Source of the DNA: Didymella arachidicola
Taxonomy: Eukaryota; Ascomycota; Dothideomycetes; Pleosporales; Didymellaceae
Assembly: GCA_016630955.3 (NCBI GenBank)
Contig: CM049993.1
Span: 434,001 to 498,000, forward strand
Direction of reading: 5' to 3'
DNA: 64,000 nt
This document shows positions 7,597 through 18,900 of the stretch, piece after piece. Numbering within the stretch: position 1 is the first letter of the stretch; every line of letters starts with the position of its first letter. A model generated the notes under the pieces. It saw nothing but the letters and a program-made list of their open reading frames with translations, made no database searches and had not been told where the DNA came from. A program made the translations under genes and the position numbers.

Positions 7597-9282
7597 ATGG
7601 CGACACCGTGGCCTCAGCAGCCCACGTGGCCCACCCCATTCCGCGAGCACGCTACACGCCTCAGCACCTACCTTCAGGACGCGCTGGCCTGTATCGATCG
7701 CACGCAAAGCCAGCCTGTGCCAGCAGACCTCGTCAAGGTCATTATACACGGCACGCTGACGTTTATACTGAAAGTGCAACACACGCCTGACCTCAGCACG
7801 GTGTGCGACGCGCTTAGCATCCTGCAAACTGAGGCCAAGGCGTCCTCCGACAACACCACGCGAATGCTTAATGCTGTCAAGCAGGAACTCAAGACCGAAA
7901 TAAAGAACACCGCTAATACCGTCCACGCAATCGCCACAAACGTACAACAAAACATAAGGAACGGAGAGGAAGCTAGGACTGCAGCCAAGGAGGCGGTAGA
8001 GGTAGGTAAGGCCAATCTGCAGATGGCAAGACAGATCAAAAACGCAGGACCACAGACTGGTGGCGTGCTCAGCTACGCTGCGATGGCGGCGAGGGGCGCA
8101 CCGCTAGCAAGTACAGCGAATACACAAGTTCCCAGAATGGCTCCTATGCAGACGCAGCGTGAAGTCGTTGTGACCATTAGAGACCCCAGTACAGTGCTCA
8201 GCCTGCGGGCGATGAACCCGCGCAACCTTAACGCGCATGTAGAGCGCGCCATCGCGCAAAGCAGAAACGAAAACATTAACAGCATCAAGGTGCTCTCTTC
8301 AAACCAGCTAAGAAGCGGCGACCTTAGCATCAGAACGGCGACCAACAAAGAAGTAGAAGCACTAAAGCAGTTCGCTGACGACTGGGTCCACCGCATCGGC
8401 AACAGGGCCACCTTGCGGATTACAACCTACGGCATCATCGCACACGGCATGCGCACCAGCACAATAGACATGGACAGGTTTGAGGAGACGAGGGATCAGC
8501 TACTGCTGGACAACAAGCCGTTCATCCCACAGGCAGAGATCAAGTACGTCGGGTGGCTGACACGCAACGCACCCACGAAAGCCGCCTCCAGCGTCATCAT
8601 AGAGTTCAGCAAGGCAGAGGACGCTAACAAGATCATTGACGAGGGCCTCATCTGGCAGGGCGAGGTCTTCCAGTGCGAGCGATACGAGCGACAGTGCCGA
8701 GTGAAGCAGTGCTTCAAGTGCCAACACTACGGCCACATAGGAACCCAGTGCAAGGCAACAATCGCATGTGGCTACTGCGCGCAACAACACGAGAGCAAGG
8801 ACTGTCCGTCCAAGCTCGAGCGGAACATACCCAGGAAGTGTGCCGCCTGCCGAGGCGAGCACGAAGCGTGGAGCTACCAGTGCCCTACCAGGAAGGAGGA
8901 GAGGGCAAAAGCAAGGGCTGCATACGACGTACGCCCATACTACCACCCAGTCGCGGAGACACCAAGGAACAACATCCCACTGGAGACACCGGCGGCTACT
9001 GTCCGAAGGAGCAGACCGGCCCAGGGCCCTGCATCAACGCAGCCGGCGCCGATCACCAGGAACCGATCACAGACTGGACGAGGACAGAAGAGGACTAACG
9101 CAGGCACAAGCGTCGACTCAGCAGAGCAACAGAACCCCTCAACACAAGCAAGCGGCAGCCAAAGGCCGCAGAGGCACATCATACCTACCCGGAGGGCCAT
9201 GGAAGCAACTGGGAGCAGCACGCAGCAGACACAGAGCGGCATCAGCCAGCACATGGAAATCGACTCCGACAACGACGCATGA
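7597..9282 (+). CDS. LINE ORF1: nucleic-acid-binding Gag-like protein, copy 1
   Basis: 561-residue RNA-binding protein that would coat the element's RNA and act as a chaperone during target-primed reverse transcription. A helical, Ala/Lys-rich N-terminal half is followed by an esterase/RRM-like middle region I cannot assign, then a cluster of three knuckles: CFKCQHYGHIGTQC, CGYCAQQHESKDC and CAACRGEHEAWSYQC. The C-terminus is Gln/Thr/Ser-rich and low complexity. The start is the first ATG of the leader in good context (CGTGCCATGG). The stop TGA overlaps the ORF2 ATG as ATGA at 9279-9282, a layout that favours termination-reinitiation for ORF2. Confidence 0.92.
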   Translation: MATPWPQQPTWPTPFREHATRLSTYLQDALACIDRTQSQPVPADLVKVIIHGTLTFILKVQHTPDLSTVCDALSILQTEAKASSDNTTRMLNAVKQELKTEIKNTANTVHAIATNVQQNIRNGEEARTAAKEAVEVGKANLQMARQIKNAGPQTGGVLSYAAMAARGAPLASTANTQVPRMAPMQTQREVVVTIRDPSTVLSLRAMNPRNLNAHVERAIAQSRNENINSIKVLSSNQLRSGDLSIRTATNKEVEALKQFADDWVHRIGNRATLRITTYGIIAHGMRTSTIDMDRFEETRDQLLLDNKPFIPQAEIKYVGWLTRNAPTKAASSVIIEFSKAEDANKIIDEGLIWQGEVFQCERYERQCRVKQCFKCQHYGHIGTQCKATIACGYCAQQHESKDCPSKLERNIPRKCAACRGEHEAWSYQCPTRKEERAKARAAYDVRPYYHPVAETPRNNIPLETPAATVRRSRPAQGPASTQPAPITRNRSQTGRGQKRTNAGTSVDSAEQQNPSTQASGSQRPQRHIIPTRRAMEATGSSTQQTQSGISQHMEIDSDNDA

Positions 9283-12200
9283 ATAGACACAACAGACTGA
9301 ACATACTACAGTACAACGTAAGGAAGTCGAGAGACATGGTCATGGCGTCGCTGCTGCGCGATCAAGCGATCTACGACTTCGACATCATCGCCATCCAGGA
9401 GCCGTGGAGGAACCCGTACTCCGCCACCACTCATCACCCAGCCAAGGATAGGTTCCACCTTTGCTACCCAGCAGGAGACGCGGAAGGCCAAGCACGGGTC
9501 TGCTTCTTCATCAACAAGAGAATAGATCAGACAAAGTGGCGCTTTGAAGAGCGAACAAGAGACATTTGTTCTATTATTATTAACATAGACTCAACAGACG
9601 ATCAGCAAAGCCAAGAGCAGCTCATCGTCCACAACGTCTACAACCCGCCAAAGACCTCAAACAACTGGCAGAGTGCAATACCGCAGGTGCGGGAGGCGTT
9701 GAGGCATTACCAGACAAACGAACAAGTGCTACTTGGTGACTTTAATCTGCACCACCCCTTATGGGGAGGACTGAACAGGGAGGTCACTAATCCTGAATTA
9801 GAAGACCTAATAGACATCATAGGGGACTTTGCGCTCCACAACACCCTCCCACCAGGCACAGTGACGTACGAAGAAGGCCGATCGCAGTCTACAATCGATC
9901 TTTGTCTTGTTACAACAGGGCTGATTGAGCAAGTCATCAAAAGCGAAGTAGACAGGAGCCTAGACCACGACTCAGATCATCTGCCTATAAGCACAACGCT
10001 AGATCTCACAGTGCAATGTCTTGAGAAGAAGCCGCGGAAAGACTGGAAAAGACTAAACGAGAAACTGTATACGAAAGCGCTGAGGCGCTCTCTGCCTCCT
10101 CTTCGAAGACCACTCACAAACACAGCGCTTGACTCCTACACGGCTAAGGTGACAGCAGCAATCCAGGAAGCGATACACGAAGCAGTGCCCGAGACTCATC
10201 CCTCCACCTATACACGCGAGGGATGGACTGAGGAATGCAGAGCAGTGCTCGCTGAGACAAAACGACTGAAGAGAGCACACAGCCGACACCACACAGAAGA
10301 GACGTGGGAAGCATACCGCGCCGCAAGGAATCACAAAGCGAGGACGATTAGAAAGGCACTGCGTAAAGCACACAGAGACCGTATTGAGCGGGCATCTGAG
10401 TCGCCAGACGCGCTATGGAAGCTAGCGAAGTGGGCACGCACGAGGCACGACCAGTCCACCAGATCCATACCAACTATACATCACCCTGACACACAAGAAG
10501 AACTCATCGACCCTGCAGACAAAGCTGAGCTGTTTCGAGACGTCTTCTTTCCAACGCCACCTGAAGCAGACTTGGGAGACATAGAGCACGCTGCGTACAG
10601 CGGCCAGATTGACATGCCACTGATTGAGGAGAAGGAGGTGCGCACAGCGATACGAGCGGCATCGCCCCTCAAGGCTCCAGGGCCGGATGGCATCATAAAC
10701 AAAGCGCTGCAAGCCGGCATCGATCTGATTGCAGCCCACCTGACGAGAATCTATAACCAAAGCCTACGGCTGGGCTACTGCCCGGTCTCGTTCCGAGCCT
10801 CTATCACAGCGGTCCTGCGCAAACCTGGTAAAGCCAACTACGCAGTACCTAAAGCATACCGGCCCATCGCACTGCTCAACACAATCGGCAAGGTCATGGA
10901 TGCGGTAGTGGCACGGAGACTGAGCTACCTCGTTGAGACCCACCACGTGCTACCACCGACCCACATGGGTGGAAGGAAGCATCGATCTACCGAGCACGCA
11001 CTACACGCTGTCACAGCGAAGATCTACGAACAGTGGAACAACGGCAAAGACGGCCAGGTGGCCAGCCTCCTGTTGCTGGACGTGTCCGGAGCCTTCGACA
11101 ACGTATCTCACAAGCGGCTGCTTCACAACCTGCGAAAGCGGAAGGTCGACGAGAACACAGTGCGCTGGATAGCAAGCTTCTTGAGCGACAGGCACACCCA
11201 TATCCGGGTCGACGGATTCAACTCCCAAGAATACGCAATTAACACGGGCATTCCGCAGGGCTCGCCCCTCTCCCCTCTGCTCTATATCCTCTACAACGCC
11301 GATTTGGTCGACCAGTGCAACGAGCAGACAGATACCATGTCTACAGGATACATTGACGACGTGGCCATCCTCGCTTGGGGCAAGACCACAGAACGAACGT
11401 GCGAGATACTGGGCACAACACTTGAGAAAGCACAGCGATGGGCAACCACACATGCCTCAGTGTTCGCTCCTGACAAGTTCCAGCTGACCCACTTCACAAG
11501 ATCGCGCAAACGCATCAACGTCGACGCGGCCATCCAGACAGAGTGGGGCGAGATAAAGCCGTCACCAACGTGCAAGTACCTAGGCTTGACCCTTGACACC
11601 AAGCTGAAGTGGAGAGAACATGTAGAGACGGTCAGACAAAAGGCAACTCGCACAGTGCACACGCTGAGCAGCTTAGGCAGCTCCACCTGGGGCGTCCGAC
11701 TGCAAGACATGCGCAGACTGTACGAAGCCATCGCGCTGCCACAGATGATGTACGCGTGTTCCATCTGGTCCAATGCCAACCTCAACGACAAGAAGCGCGG
11801 CTACACGCACAAGACGGTCGACGCCCTGCGCAGCATACAAGCAAGAGCAGCAAGAAGCATATGCGGCGCCTACAGAGCGACATCAAGGGTCGCACTGGAT
11901 GTGGAGACATTCCTTCTTCCCATCGAGCAGCAGATCTGGAAGCACAACGCGGACGTCGTCACTCGACTGTCTTCGTCTAGGACCATCGCACAGACTGCGT
12001 GCTACGAGCCACGCGAACCGGTACCAGTGGTCATTGACAAGAACTACAGGGCACACAAGAGCCCCTGGCAAAAAGCTTACGAGGCACTAAGGAGCAAGCA
12101 GGTGCGCGATCTTGACAAGCAAGAGCCCATCCCTCCGTTCATCACACCGCCGTGGCAGCGAGGGCCACACACCTACATTGACAACGATGCGGAGGAGGCC

Positions 12201-13184
12201 CGTAAGCACCATGATCGAGAATGCGCAGCAAACAAGAGCCTCAGCATCTATACAGATGGCAGCGGCATCGAGGGCGAGATCGGCTCCGCAGCAGTGTGCC
12301 TGCTAACACAACAGACGCTATCCGTACATATGGGATCCGACACACTGTCGACAGTATACGCAGCGGAGCTGCAAGGCATCAGCCTCGCACTGCAGATCGC
12401 GCAGGAGTATGCAGACGGAGACGGCGAACGAAAACAAATTGCCATATACACGGACAACCAAGCCGCCATCTGGTCAATAGCCAAAGCCGAAGGGCGATCA
12501 GGCGCGTACATCCTCGCGGACATCGCGCAACAGGTTCTGGAGCTCCAGGACAAAGGATACTCGGTGACCGTCCGATGGATCCCTGCCCACGTGGGCATAC
12601 CTGGAAACGAGGCCGCCGACCAGGCCGCCAAGGAAGCCACCGGATGGAGAGAGAACGGCCGCAGACAGCAGCCAGCAGACCCGCCCGCACAGCTATACCC
12701 GCTCAGGACAACGCTCAGAAGATGGTGCAAGACGCAGGCAGAGAGAGCGTGGATCAGCGCGTGGAGGGAAGACAAGAAAGGCCGCGCGACGTACAGACAC
12801 ACGCCAGTGCCCACCAAGAAGGTGCTACAGCTCCACGAGAGGCTCAGCAAGCGGGAGAGCGCGCTGCTGGTGCAGCTGCGGACCGAGAAGATCGGTCTCA
12901 ACGACTTCCTCTTCAATCGACACGTTCCGGACATCACCAGCCCCCGTTGCAGCTGCGGAGAGAGGCGACAGACCGTCGCGCACGTCCTCCTCCGCTGCAG
13001 CAAGCACAAGGACCTCCGGAACCGCATCTTCGCTAACCTATCCGGACGACACAGCCTCAGGACCATCCTGAGCACGCCGCAGCTAGCCACCAAAGCCATC
13101 GAGTATATGGAGCAGACGCAGATCCTTGGGCAAGTGGGGATCAGAGATACGCAGACGACGCCGAGCGTTGGGGGGAGACTGTAG
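9279..13184 (+). CDS. LINE ORF2: endonuclease, reverse transcriptase, RNase H, copy 1
   Basis: 1301-residue polyprotein that nicks the target and copies the element RNA onto it. Residues about 1-230 are an APE/EEP endonuclease with GDFNLHHPLWGG near 152 and the catalytic DHDSDHLPI near 228. The reverse transcriptase follows, with LLLLDVSGAFDN near 596, GIPQGSPLSPLLY and the active-site YIDD near 691. RNase H is at about 985-1115 with IYTDGSGIEG, AAELQGI, YTDNQAA and HVGIPGNEAADQAAK. The C-terminus has a Cys/His motif CSCGERRQTVAHVLLRC typical of I/Tad-type elements. No stop or frameshift. Overlaps ORF1 by 4 nt in another frame. Confidence 0.94.
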   Translation: MNRHNRLNILQYNVRKSRDMVMASLLRDQAIYDFDIIAIQEPWRNPYSATTHHPAKDRFHLCYPAGDAEGQARVCFFINKRIDQTKWRFEERTRDICSIIINIDSTDDQQSQEQLIVHNVYNPPKTSNNWQSAIPQVREALRHYQTNEQVLLGDFNLHHPLWGGLNREVTNPELEDLIDIIGDFALHNTLPPGTVTYEEGRSQSTIDLCLVTTGLIEQVIKSEVDRSLDHDSDHLPISTTLDLTVQCLEKKPRKDWKRLNEKLYTKALRRSLPPLRRPLTNTALDSYTAKVTAAIQEAIHEAVPETHPSTYTREGWTEECRAVLAETKRLKRAHSRHHTEETWEAYRAARNHKARTIRKALRKAHRDRIERASESPDALWKLAKWARTRHDQSTRSIPTIHHPDTQEELIDPADKAELFRDVFFPTPPEADLGDIEHAAYSGQIDMPLIEEKEVRTAIRAASPLKAPGPDGIINKALQAGIDLIAAHLTRIYNQSLRLGYCPVSFRASITAVLRKPGKANYAVPKAYRPIALLNTIGKVMDAVVARRLSYLVETHHVLPPTHMGGRKHRSTEHALHAVTAKIYEQWNNGKDGQVASLLLLDVSGAFDNVSHKRLLHNLRKRKVDENTVRWIASFLSDRHTHIRVDGFNSQEYAINTGIPQGSPLSPLLYILYNADLVDQCNEQTDTMSTGYIDDVAILAWGKTTERTCEILGTTLEKAQRWATTHASVFAPDKFQLTHFTRSRKRINVDAAIQTEWGEIKPSPTCKYLGLTLDTKLKWREHVETVRQKATRTVHTLSSLGSSTWGVRLQDMRRLYEAIALPQMMYACSIWSNANLNDKKRGYTHKTVDALRSIQARAARSICGAYRATSRVALDVETFLLPIEQQIWKHNADVVTRLSSSRTIAQTACYEPREPVPVVIDKNYRAHKSPWQKAYEALRSKQVRDLDKQEPIPPFITPPWQRGPHTYIDNDAEEARKHHDRECAANKSLSIYTDGSGIEGEIGSAAVCLLTQQTLSVHMGSDTLSTVYAAELQGISLALQIAQEYADGDGERKQIAIYTDNQAAIWSIAKAEGRSGAYILADIAQQVLELQDKGYSVTVRWIPAHVGIPGNEAADQAAKEATGWRENGRRQQPADPPAQLYPLRTTLRRWCKTQAERAWISAWREDKKGRATYRHTPVPTKKVLQLHERLSKRESALLVQLRTEKIGLNDFLFNRHVPDITSPRCSCGERRQTVAHVLLRCSKHKDLRNRIFANLSGRHSLRTILSTPQLATKAIEYMEQTQILGQVGIRDTQTTPSVGGRL

Positions 13185-13352
13185 GTACAGCGGACGCGAT
13201 AGACGAGGCAACGCGCCTCTAAGAGCCTAGAATCACGGCATACAGTCAGTAGAACCAGTATCTAGATGAGCTGCCAGGCAAATTGTAGATAGTGGTTGAT
13301 GGAAAACGGCAGGTTACGGGGGCAGCTGGTCTCGTTCAAGGGATGAAGTGGG

Positions 13353-13378
13353 GCGGCGCGGATCAACGTCCGCGCCGC
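13353..13378 (+). other. GC-rich stem-loop in the LINE copy 1 3' UTR
   Basis: GCGGCGCGGA (13353-13362) pairs perfectly with TCCGCGCCGC (13369-13378) across the 6-nt loop TCAACG. It recurs unchanged in copy 2 (20043-20068). A 3' structure like this is what the reverse transcriptase of some LINEs recognises; that role is inferred. Confidence 0.75.
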
Positions 13379-13468
13379 GTCCGCTGTCTGCTACAGCCTG
13401 TCACTCCGGGCATAGCTGCGCAGTACGCGGCTGAAACCGAGTAGGATGACTAAACTAAACTAAACTAA

Positions 13469-13482
13469 ACAGTACGCTGCTG
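13469..13482. repeat. Right target-site duplication of LINE copy 1
   Basis: Second copy of ACAGTACGCTGCTG. It directly follows a (TAAAC)n tail, with the AC of the tail and the AC of the duplication ambiguous. Confidence 0.9.
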
Positions 13483-14147
13483 TTGAAAGCTCGAGCCCGC
13501 CCTCAATAATGTCAGCGACGGATTATGTCTGCGATGCATTCACGCTGAAGCAACTGCTCTTCGATCAGCGCTTATGCGGCGTCGCTCAAAAGCTCAGCGC
13601 GGTGGACTTCGAGGCACGTTCGGCAGGACATCGATTCCGATTACAGGCGAACCGCACCAACGCAGCTTTGAGACCATCTCAGTGATGCCTCTCCAGGGTT
13701 TTGCATAGCACACAATAATGTGCTTGGAATCAATTTCACGCCACCACGTCCTTTTGACCCGCTCGGCTTATAAGTGGCTGATGTGGCGCACAGGAATCGA
13801 TACTTCTGAACTTTTCAGCCGGCAACATGGAAGCCTCCTCATCTCCGTCTCCACCTAAGACCGCGAGGCTGAAGTTTTGACTATCGGAATCTACCAGTTA
13901 GCCGACCTCGGGATGGTCCGCGACCCATGCCGGACCAGACTCCGCAGAAGGCCCCAAACCTGATCGAGGCTGATGGACGGGCAAGCCTCTTGACGGCGTT
14001 CGACCTCCATGCTTTCTCCGCACACGGAACGACGCAAGCCTGTCAACCAGGCACCTAGACCTGAAAGTTGCGGCAAGGCTGGTCAGCAATTGTCACTGTG
14101 CACCTGGGTTGCTAGAAACGTACTGGACGTGAGCTAAGGCACAAACT
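13483..14147 (+). other. Host DNA between the two LINE copies
   Basis: 665 bp with no ORF I can support. Before the insertion of LINE copy 2 it was joined directly to the sequence at 20170 onward, so it is probably the ancestral upstream promoter region of the secreted protein gene at 20274. It ends in a TATATAAG box at 14148 which was duplicated by the insertion. Confidence 0.55.
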
Positions 14148-14161
14148 TATATAAGGTCATG
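14148..14161. repeat. Left target-site duplication of LINE copy 2 (14 bp)
   Basis: TATATAAGGTCATG recurs at 20156-20169 after the 3' tail. Two more shared bases (GA) may be microhomology with the start of the element, giving 14 to 16 bp. Confidence 0.9.
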
Positions 14162-14289
14162 GAAAACACCACACATAGCGAGAACTCGATTTTTGGAATT
14201 CAGTCGTATTTTCGTGCTCAAACGGTCGCTCTTGACGCCAATTGACTAGCCAGCACCCAGCCGCAGCAGCCCACTGCGTCTGACGTGCC

Positions 14290-15975
14290 ATGGCGACACC
14301 GTGGCCTCAGCAGCCCACGTGGCCCACCCCATTCCGCGAGCACGCTACACGCCTCAGCACCTACCTTCAGGACGCGCTGACTTGTATCGATCGCACGCAG
14401 AGCCAGCCCGTGCCGGCAGACCTCGTCAAGGTCATCATCCACGGCACGCTGACGTTCATATTGAAAGTGCAACATGCGCCGGACCTCAGCACGGTGTGCG
14501 ACGCGCTCAGCATTTTGCAGACCGAGGCCAAAGCGTCGACAGAGAACGCCGCACGAATGCTCGAGGCTGTCAAGCACGAGCTCAAGACTGAACTAAAAAA
14601 CACCGCCGATACTGTCCACGCAATCGCTGCGAACGTACAACTGAACACGAGAGCCGGAGAGGAAGCAAAGACGGCGGCCAAGGAGGCGGTAGAAGTAGGC
14701 AAGGCCAATCTGCAGATGGCAAGACAGATCAAAAATGCAGGACCACAGACAGGCGGCGTGGCCAGCTACGCTGCAATGGCAGCGAGGGGCGCGACGCTAG
14801 CAGGTACAGCGAATACACAAGTTCCTAGAATGCCACCCATGCAGACGCAGCGTGAAGTCGTCGTGAACATCAGAGACCCCACCACAGTGCTCAGCCTGCG
14901 GGCGATGAACCCGCGTAACCTCAACGCACATGTAGAGCGCGCGATCGCGCAAAACGGAAACGAGAACATAAGCGGCATCAAGGTTCTCTCGTCGAACCAG
15001 CTGAGGAGCGGCGACCTCAGCATCAGGACAGCCAGTAGCAATGAGACAGAAGCACTAAAGCAGTTCGCTGACGACTGGGTCCACCGCGTCGGCAACAGAG
15101 CCTAGATACGGTTCACGACCTACGGCATCATCGCACACAGCATACGCACCAGCACGATGGATATGGACCGCTTCGAAGAGACGAGAGACCAGCTGCTGCT
15201 GGACAACAAGCCGTTCATCCCGCAGGCAGAGATCAAGTACATAGGATGGCTGACACGCAGCGCACCTACGAAAGCCTTCTCCAGCATCACCATTGAGTTC
15301 AGCAGGCCAGAAGATGCTAACAAGATCATTGACGAGGGCCTGATCTGGCAGGGCGAGGTCTTTCAGTGCGAGCGATACGAGAGACAGTGCCGAGTGAAGC
15401 AGTGCTTCAAGTGCCAACACTACGGCCACATAGGAACCCAGTGCAAGGCAACAATCGCATGTGGCTATTGCGCGCAACAACACGAGACTCGCGACTGCCC
15501 GTCGAAGCTTGACCGGAACATACCCAGGAAATGTGCCGCCTGCCGAGGCGAGCACGAAGCGTGGAGCTACCAGTGCCCGACCAGGAAGGAAGAGAGGGCG
15601 AAAGCAAGGGCTGCATACGACGTGCGGCCATACTACCACCCAGTCGCGGAGACACTAAGGAGCAAAATCCCACCGGAGGCACCGGCTACCACTGTCCGAA
15701 GAAGCAGACCTGCCCAGGCCCCTGCATCGACGCAACCGGCGCTGATCTCTAGGAACCGGTCGCAGACTGGACGAGGACAGAAGAGAACCAATGCGGGAAC
15801 CACCGTTGACTCAGCCGAGCAACATAACCCGTCGACACAAGCGAGCAGCAGTCAAAGGCCGCAGAGGCACATCATCCCTACCCGAAGGGCCATGGAAGCA
15901 ACTGGGAACAGCACGCAGCAGACACAAAGCGGCATCAGCCAGCACATGGAAATTGACTCTGGAAACGAAGCATGA
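14290..15975 (+). pseudogene. LINE copy 2 ORF1, one nonsense codon
   Basis: Reads like copy 1 ORF1 from ATG 14290, including the three C-terminal zinc knuckles (CFKCQHYGHIGTQC and the two after it), except for TAG at 15103-15105, about residue 272. The two codons in which copy 1 has ACC TTG read TAG ATA here; the frame continues open to TGA at 15973-15975. The stop separates the N-terminal region from the nucleic-acid-binding knuckles, so a truncated product would lack them. The downstream ATGA overlap with ORF2 is preserved. Confidence 0.9.
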
Positions 15976-18900
15976 ATAGATACAACAGACTGAACATACT
16001 ACAGTACAACGTACGCAAGTCGAGAGACATGGTCATGGCATCGCTGCTGCGCGACCCGGGGATCGACGACTTCGACATTATCGCCATCCAGGAGCCATGG
16101 CGGAATCCATACACGGCAACCACACATCACCCAGCCAAGGACAAGTTTCACCTCTGCTACCCCACGGGACATACAGAAGGCACAGCGAGGGTCTGCTTCT
16201 ACATCAGCAAGAAGATCGACCAAGCACGGTGGCGCTTCGAAGAGCGAACTAGAGACATATGCTCCATCATCATAGACCCAGTAGACGATCAGCAAAGCCA
16301 AGAGCGGGTCATCGTCCACAACATCTACAACCCGCCAAAGAACGCGAGCAACCGACAGAGCGCGTTACCACACGTACGAGAGGCGATGAGGCAGTACCAC
16401 GAAGATGAACAAGTGCTGCTCGGTGACTTCAACCTGCACCACCCCTTGTGGGGGGGACTGAACAGGGAAGTCGCGGATCTTGAGTCAGAAGACCTGATAG
16501 ACATCATAGGAGACTTCGCGCTCCACAACACCCTCCCGCCGGGCACAGTAACGTACGAAGAAGGCCGGGCGCAAACCACGATCGACCTATGCCTCGTGAC
16601 AACAGGGCTGATCGACAAAGTTACGAAGAGCGAAGTGGACAGAAACCTAGACCACGACTCAGATCACCTGCCGATAAGCACAACGCTAGATCTCGCAGTG
16701 CAACGTCTGGAGAAGAGGCCGCGTAAAGACTGGAAGAGACTAGACGAGAAAGAGTATACGAAGACGCTGAGGCGCTCCCTGCCCCCGCTTCGAAGGCCAC
16801 TCACCAAGACAGCGCTCGATGCATACACCAGCGAGGTGACTTCCGCAATCCAAGACGCCATACGCAAAGCGGTACCCGACACTCTTCCTTCCTCCCGCGC
16901 ACGCGCAGGATGGACCGAAGAATGCAGAACGGTGCTCGCGGAGACAAAACGACTAAAGAGAGCACACAGTCGATACCACACCGAGGAGACTTGGGAAGCA
17001 TACCGCGCTTCAAGAAACCACAAAGCGAGAACGATAAGCAAAGCACTCCGCAAGGCACACAGAGATCGCATCGAGCAGGCAACAGAGTCGCCAGATGCGC
17101 TGTGGAAGCTAGCGAGGTGGGCACGCACAAGGCACGATTAGTCAAGCGGATGCATACCACGAATACAGCACCCTGACACCCAACGCGAACTAGACGATCC
17201 GGCGGAAAAGGCTGAGCTGTTTCGAGACGTCTTCTTCCCAACACCGCCTGAAGCAGACCTGGAAGACATAGAGCATGCTGAGTACAGCGGCCAGATCGAC
17301 ATGCCACCGTTCGAGGAAAAGGAAGTGCGGATCGCGATCCGAGCGGCATCACCTCTCAAAGCCCCAGGACCGGATGGAATCACGAATAAGGCATTGCAAG
17401 CTGGGACGGACCCGGTCGCAGCCCACCTGACGAGGATCTTCAACCAAAGCCTACGGCTGGGGTACTGCCCAGCCTCGTTCCGAGCCTCCATCACAGCAGT
17501 ATTGCGCAAACCTGGCAAAACCAACTACGCAGTCCCCAAATCATACCGCCCCATCGCACTACTCAACACTATCGGCAAGATCATGGATGCGGTGGTGGCA
17601 CGGAGACTGAGCTACCACATCGAGACACATCACGTGCTTCCGTCAACCCACATGGGAGGGAGGAAGCACCGATCCACCGAGCACGCACTACACGCTGTCA
17701 CAGCGAAGATCTACGAACAGTGGAACAACGGGAAAGACGGCCAGGTGGCCAGTCTCCTGCTGCTGGACGTATCTGGAGCCTTTGACAACGTATCTCACAA
17801 GCGGCTGCTGCACAATCTGCGAAAGCGGAAGGTCGACGAGAACATAGTGCGCTGGATAGCAAGCTTCTTGAGCGACAGGCACACCCGTATCCTGGTCGAT
17901 GGTTTCAAATCCCGAGAATACGCAATCAACACGGGCATTCCGCAGGGCTCGCCGCTCTCTCCTCTCCTCTATATCCTGTACAACGCCGATTTGGTCGACC
18001 TGTGCAACGAGCAGACAGACGTCATGTCCACAGGTTACATTGACGATGTGGCCATACTCGCTTGGGGCAAGACCACAGAACAAACGTGCGAGATACTGGG
18101 CACAATACTCGAGAAAGCACAGCAATGGGCAACCACACACGCCTCGGTCTTCGCTCCTGACAAGTTCCAGCTGACCCACTTCACAAGATCGCGCAAACGC
18201 ATCAACGTCGACGCGTCCATCCAGACAGAGTGGGGCGAGATCAAGCCGTCACCGACGTGCAAGTACCTAGGCTTGACCCTCGACACCAAGCTGAAGTGGA
18301 GAGAGCATGTAGAGACGATCAAACAGAAGGCAACTCGCACAGTGCACACGCTGAGCAGCCTGGGTAGCTCCGCCTGGGGCGTCCGGCTGCAGGACATGCG
18401 CAGGCTGTACGAAGCCAGCGCGTTGCCACAAATGATGTACGCGTGCTCCATCTGGTCCAACGCCAACCTCAACGACAAGAAGCGCGGCTACACGCACAAG
18501 ACAGTCGACGCCCTGCGCAGCATCCAAGCGAGAGCAGCGAGAAGCATATGCGGTGCATACAGAGCAACCTCAAGGGTCGCACTCGACGTGGAGACATTCC
18601 TTCTCCCCATCGAGCAGCAGATCTGGAAGCACAACGCGGACGTCGTCACTCGACTCTCTTCGTCTAGGGCCATCGCGCAGACTGCAGGCTACGAGCCACG
18701 CGAGCCGATACCGGTAGTCAATGACCAGAAATGCAGGGCACACAAGAGTCCATGGCAGAGAGCCTACGAGGCACTAAGAAGTAAGCAGGTGCGCGACCTG
18801 GACAAGCAAGAGCCCATCCCCCCCTTCATCACACCTCCGTGGCGACGAGGTCCGCATACCTATATCGACGACGATGCCGACAAGGCCCGCAACCGACACG

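Larger units (their letters stand above)
7469..13468 (+). mobile_element. Tad-like non-LTR retrotransposon (LINE), copy 1, full length with open ORFs
   Basis: A 6.0-kb element: a 128-bp 5' leader starting GAAAACACCACACATAGC, ORF1 (7597-9282), ORF2 (9279-13184), a 284-bp 3' UTR with a GC-rich hairpin, and a tail of TAAAC repeats. Flanked by a 14-bp target duplication. ORF2 has an APE-type endonuclease, reverse transcriptase and RNase H in that order, as in the Tad/I/R1 group; Tad is the usual fungal clade, which is my inference. Both ORFs are uninterrupted, so it could be retrotransposition-competent. Confidence 0.93.

Noticed and set aside
12221..13036. 271-codon alternate frame inside LINE ORF2
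   Set aside because: Arg/Gln/Pro-rich shadow of the RNase H frame.
7525..13099. Many antisense frames through the LINE ORFs
   Set aside because: Shadows of ORF1 and ORF2 with no independent start context or family similarity.
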